A DNA stretch of 6,664 bases from Fervidobacterium sp. (GTDB lineage Bacteria; Thermotogota; Thermotogae; Thermotogales; Fervidobacteriaceae). The stretch is from contig DPXZ01000158.1 in NCBI GenBank assembly GCA_003526765.1, positions 1 to 6,664 on the forward strand. Reading direction: 5' to 3'. The notes under the pieces are model-generated. The model had not been told where the DNA came from, made no database searches, and was given only the letters and a program-made list of their open reading frames with translations. Below are positions 5,970-6,664 of this stretch, in pieces. How positions within the stretch are numbered: position 1 is the stretch's first letter; the number at the start of each line of letters is the position of its first letter. The translations under genes were made by a program, and so were the position numbers.

Positions 5970-6664
5970 ATGGAAATTGTGTCGATAAGGCACTTGGCTT
6001 TTTCATACGGTGATAATTTCTCGATTAGTGATCTGAATTTGTCGATCAACGAGGGAGAATTTTTCGGTATCATAGGTCCGAATGGCTCTGGTAAGACGAC
6101 ACTTCTTTCGCTGATAATGAAGTTCATAAAGCCTAAGGCTGGTGATATTTCGGTATACGGTAAGGATTTAAGCATGCTCTCACACAAGAATTTGGCACAG
6201 ACAATTGCCTACATTGCACAAGATTTTAATCCTGCATACGATTTTACCGTTGAGGAAATCGTAGAGATGGGAGGTATAGCAAGGGCAAAAGGTTTCTTCG
6301 ATACGAGGGTCTACGAAGAGGATCTGGAAAATGCACTGAGAACCACCAATCTACTCAATTACAGAAAGAGGATCTTCTCAACGTTAAGTGGCGGGCAGCA
6401 ACGGCGTGCGCTGATAGCTCGAGCGATATACCAAAACACACCCATCATAGTTGCAGACGAACTTGTGAACCACTTGGATTTGGGACAGTCTCTGAAAGTG
6501 ATGGATTATCTAAAGTCGTTGACAGGTATGGGTAAGACAGTCGTTGGGACGTTCCATGATATAATGATAGCTGGAAAGTATTGTGACAGAATTGCATTGA
6601 TGAAAAATGGGCAGATATTGAGAGTTGGCAAGCCAAACGAGGTACTAACTAAGGAAATCATCTC
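5970..6664 (+). CDS. ABC transporter ATPase, iron-siderophore/cobalamin importer type (3' end missing)
   Basis: The ATG at 5970 has GGAGA at 5956-5960, 25 bases after the transglycosylase stop; 231 codons are present and the frame is open at the window edge. All nucleotide-binding motifs are visible: Walker A GPNGSGKT (36-43), Q-loop Q84 in IAQDFNPAYDFTVEEIV, signature LSGGQQRRA (139-147), Walker B PIIVADE (158-164) with catalytic E164, D-loop NHLD (167-170) and H-loop H196 in TFHD. The QDFNPAYDFTVEEIVEMG segment and overall order resemble FepC/FhuC/BtuD-type ATPases that power type II metal-chelate importers; the permease and binding protein would be expected in neighbouring sequence. Unusually, the DEPTNHLD motif reads DELVNHLD. 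Substrate cannot be told from the ATPase alone. Confidence 0.93.
   Translation, partial: MEIVSIRHLAFSYGDNFSISDLNLSINEGEFFGIIGPNGSGKTTLLSLIMKFIKPKAGDISVYGKDLSMLSHKNLAQTIAYIAQDFNPAYDFTVEEIVEMGGIARAKGFFDTRVYEEDLENALRTTNLLNYRKRIFSTLSGGQQRRALIARAIYQNTPIIVADELVNHLDLGQSLKVMDYLKSLTGMGKTVVGTFHDIMIAGKYCDRIALMKNGQILRVGKPNEVLTKEII

Noticed and set aside
5885..6636. Minus-strand frames 5885-6187 and 6445-6636
   Set aside because: Antisense to the ABC ATPase, whose motifs are unmistakable on the plus strand.

Overview
The window reads as a stretch of chromosome from a thermophilic bacterium of the Thermotogae, most likely Fervidobacterium or a close relative. This is inferred from the general look of the proteins, a moderately AT-rich base composition, strong Shine-Dalgarno sequences, frequent TTG starts, and the tight relA-dtd-queH order. 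No rRNA or other definitive marker is present. All recognised genes lie on the + strand, packed closely with no gap over 150 bases. I see no tRNA, rRNA, CRISPR array, insertion sequence or classic hairpin-plus-U-tract terminator.

Layout: (1) bases 3-227 are the 3' end of a tyrosine recombinase (Xer type). (2) After a short AT-rich gap with a candidate promoter comes a bifunctional (p)ppGpp synthetase/hydrolase (Rel). It is followed 3 bases later by D-aminoacyl-tRNA deacylase (dtd) and 28 bases after that by epoxyqueuosine reductase QueH. These three form a stringent-response and tRNA-quality/modification operon. (3) After a 73-base AT-rich gap with a small degenerate tandem repeat comes a second group. 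It holds an unrecognised 266-residue protein, an RsbW/SpoIIAB-like GHKL ATPase whose start overlaps it by 29 bases, and a very small YuiD-type (divergent PAP2) membrane protein starting 1 base after the ATPase stop. (4) A 72-base gap leads to a secreted lytic transglycosylase. An ABC transporter ATPase of the iron-siderophore/B12 importer type follows 25 bases later and runs off the right edge.

Taken together, the window covers a core stress and translation-quality operon, a putative serine-kinase/anti-sigma signalling pair, and two envelope-related genes. Most of it is ordinary housekeeping sequence. The points most worth a second look are the anomalous start region of rel (a strong ribosome-binding site facing a 5-codon ORF out of frame with rel) and the uncharacterised protein translationally coupled to the GHKL kinase. 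Smaller curiosities are an altered Walker B/D-loop in the ABC ATPase and a possible ribosome-site-masking hairpin ahead of the transglycosylase.
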